A stretch of DNA of 64,000 bases. Source: Clavaria fumosa (taxonomy: Eukaryota > Basidiomycota > Agaricomycetes > Agaricales > Clavariaceae). The translations under genes and the position numbers were made by a program. This document shows positions 63,771-64,000 of the stretch, one piece after another (the first letter of the stretch is position 1; the number at the start of each line of letters is the position of its first letter). The notes below the pieces were generated by a model. It did no database searches, was not told the origin of the DNA, and saw nothing but the letters and a program-made list of their open reading frames with translations. Location of the stretch: NCBI GenBank assembly GCA_951802425.1, contig OX637805.1, forward strand, positions 620,001-684,000, written 5' to 3'.

Positions 63771-64000
63771 CTCAGCTCCCCGGAAGACGTTTCGTTGCCC
63801 TTGGTCCCCTTCGTTTGTTGGTAGATTGTAGTGGCGGTGGTGCTGGTCTTTTTTTTCGTTTTGGTGTTTGCTCTTCCTCTTCCCCTTCCTCGATCCCGTC
63901 CTTTTTTGAGGCCGCCGCTGCTCTCGCCGGGCCCTTTCCTTTGACGATCCTACGAACTGCGAGAGGAGAACGGGGGAGAAAGAAGAAGAAGAAGAAAAGG
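63771..64000 (+). other. Cyclin 3' flank
   Basis: T-rich and then CT-rich, ending in an AGAAGAAGAAG tract; probable 3' UTR. Nothing else seen. Confidence 0.5.

Overview
The window reads as a stretch of a filamentous basidiomycete genome, most likely an Agaricomycete mushroom. The evidence is many very short phase-consistent introns (about 45-60 nt), a NACHT-WD40 STAND receptor, chromodomain Ty3/gypsy elements, a PIF1/Helitron helicase, a pogo-type transposase relic and a Pcl-type cyclin with a pyrimidine-rich leader. No species-level call is made. All exon structures below were worked out by hand from splice signals, frame and family conservation; none is backed by transcript data.

Layout. 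0-2.7 kb: C-terminal part of a Helitron/PIF1 helicase, then a convergent F-box-like/nucleotidyltransferase-like gene. 3.3-7.8 kb: a seven-exon NACHT-WD40 receptor with 13 nearly identical 126-bp WD40 units. 7.9-9.5 kb: a dead gypsy chromodomain end and, antisense to it, an intact coiled-coil gene built of phase-1 exon modules. 11.4-13.1 kb: pogo-like transposase relic. 13.5-29.8 kb: a three-level nest. A decayed gypsy element (A) has its integrase split by a CACTA-type non-autonomous element (N, TSD GTC), and N is split by a young 9.2-kb gypsy element (B, TSD GATAT). 29.9-32.7 kb: a decayed minus-strand gag-like gene split by a solo LTR (TSD GGGGT). 33.1-33.3 kb: a small inverted-repeat element.

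34.2-45.9 kb is a gene-dense housekeeping block: RER1 (ER retention receptor), an IMPACT/YIH1-family protein, a family X DNA polymerase with BRCT domain (12 exons), glutaryl-CoA dehydrogenase (16 exons, minus), a mitochondrial-type hypothetical protein and a head-to-head partner. A 665-bp TA-flanked TIR element lies between the IMPACT-type gene and the polymerase gene. 46.5-50.6 kb: a 4.07-kb foldback-type element with inverted arms of 42-bp tandem repeats and a 6-bp TSD, carrying a gypsy gag relic. 50.7-54.2 kb: a 16-exon AAA-type P-loop ATPase with a mitochondrial-type N terminus (minus). 54.2-62.3 kb: about 8 kb of GC-rich, low-complexity DNA in which I support no gene. 62.3-63.8 kb: a Pcl/PHO85-type cyclin.

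The most interesting sequence signals are: all nine differences between the two LTRs of element B lie at CpG sites; an 11-nt Tf1-like self-primer match in B; the foldback element whose arms differ by exactly two 42-bp units; the antisense heptad-exon gene; micro-exons of 6, 8 and 10 nt with several GC-AG introns; and the hypervariable columns in the near-identical WD40 array.
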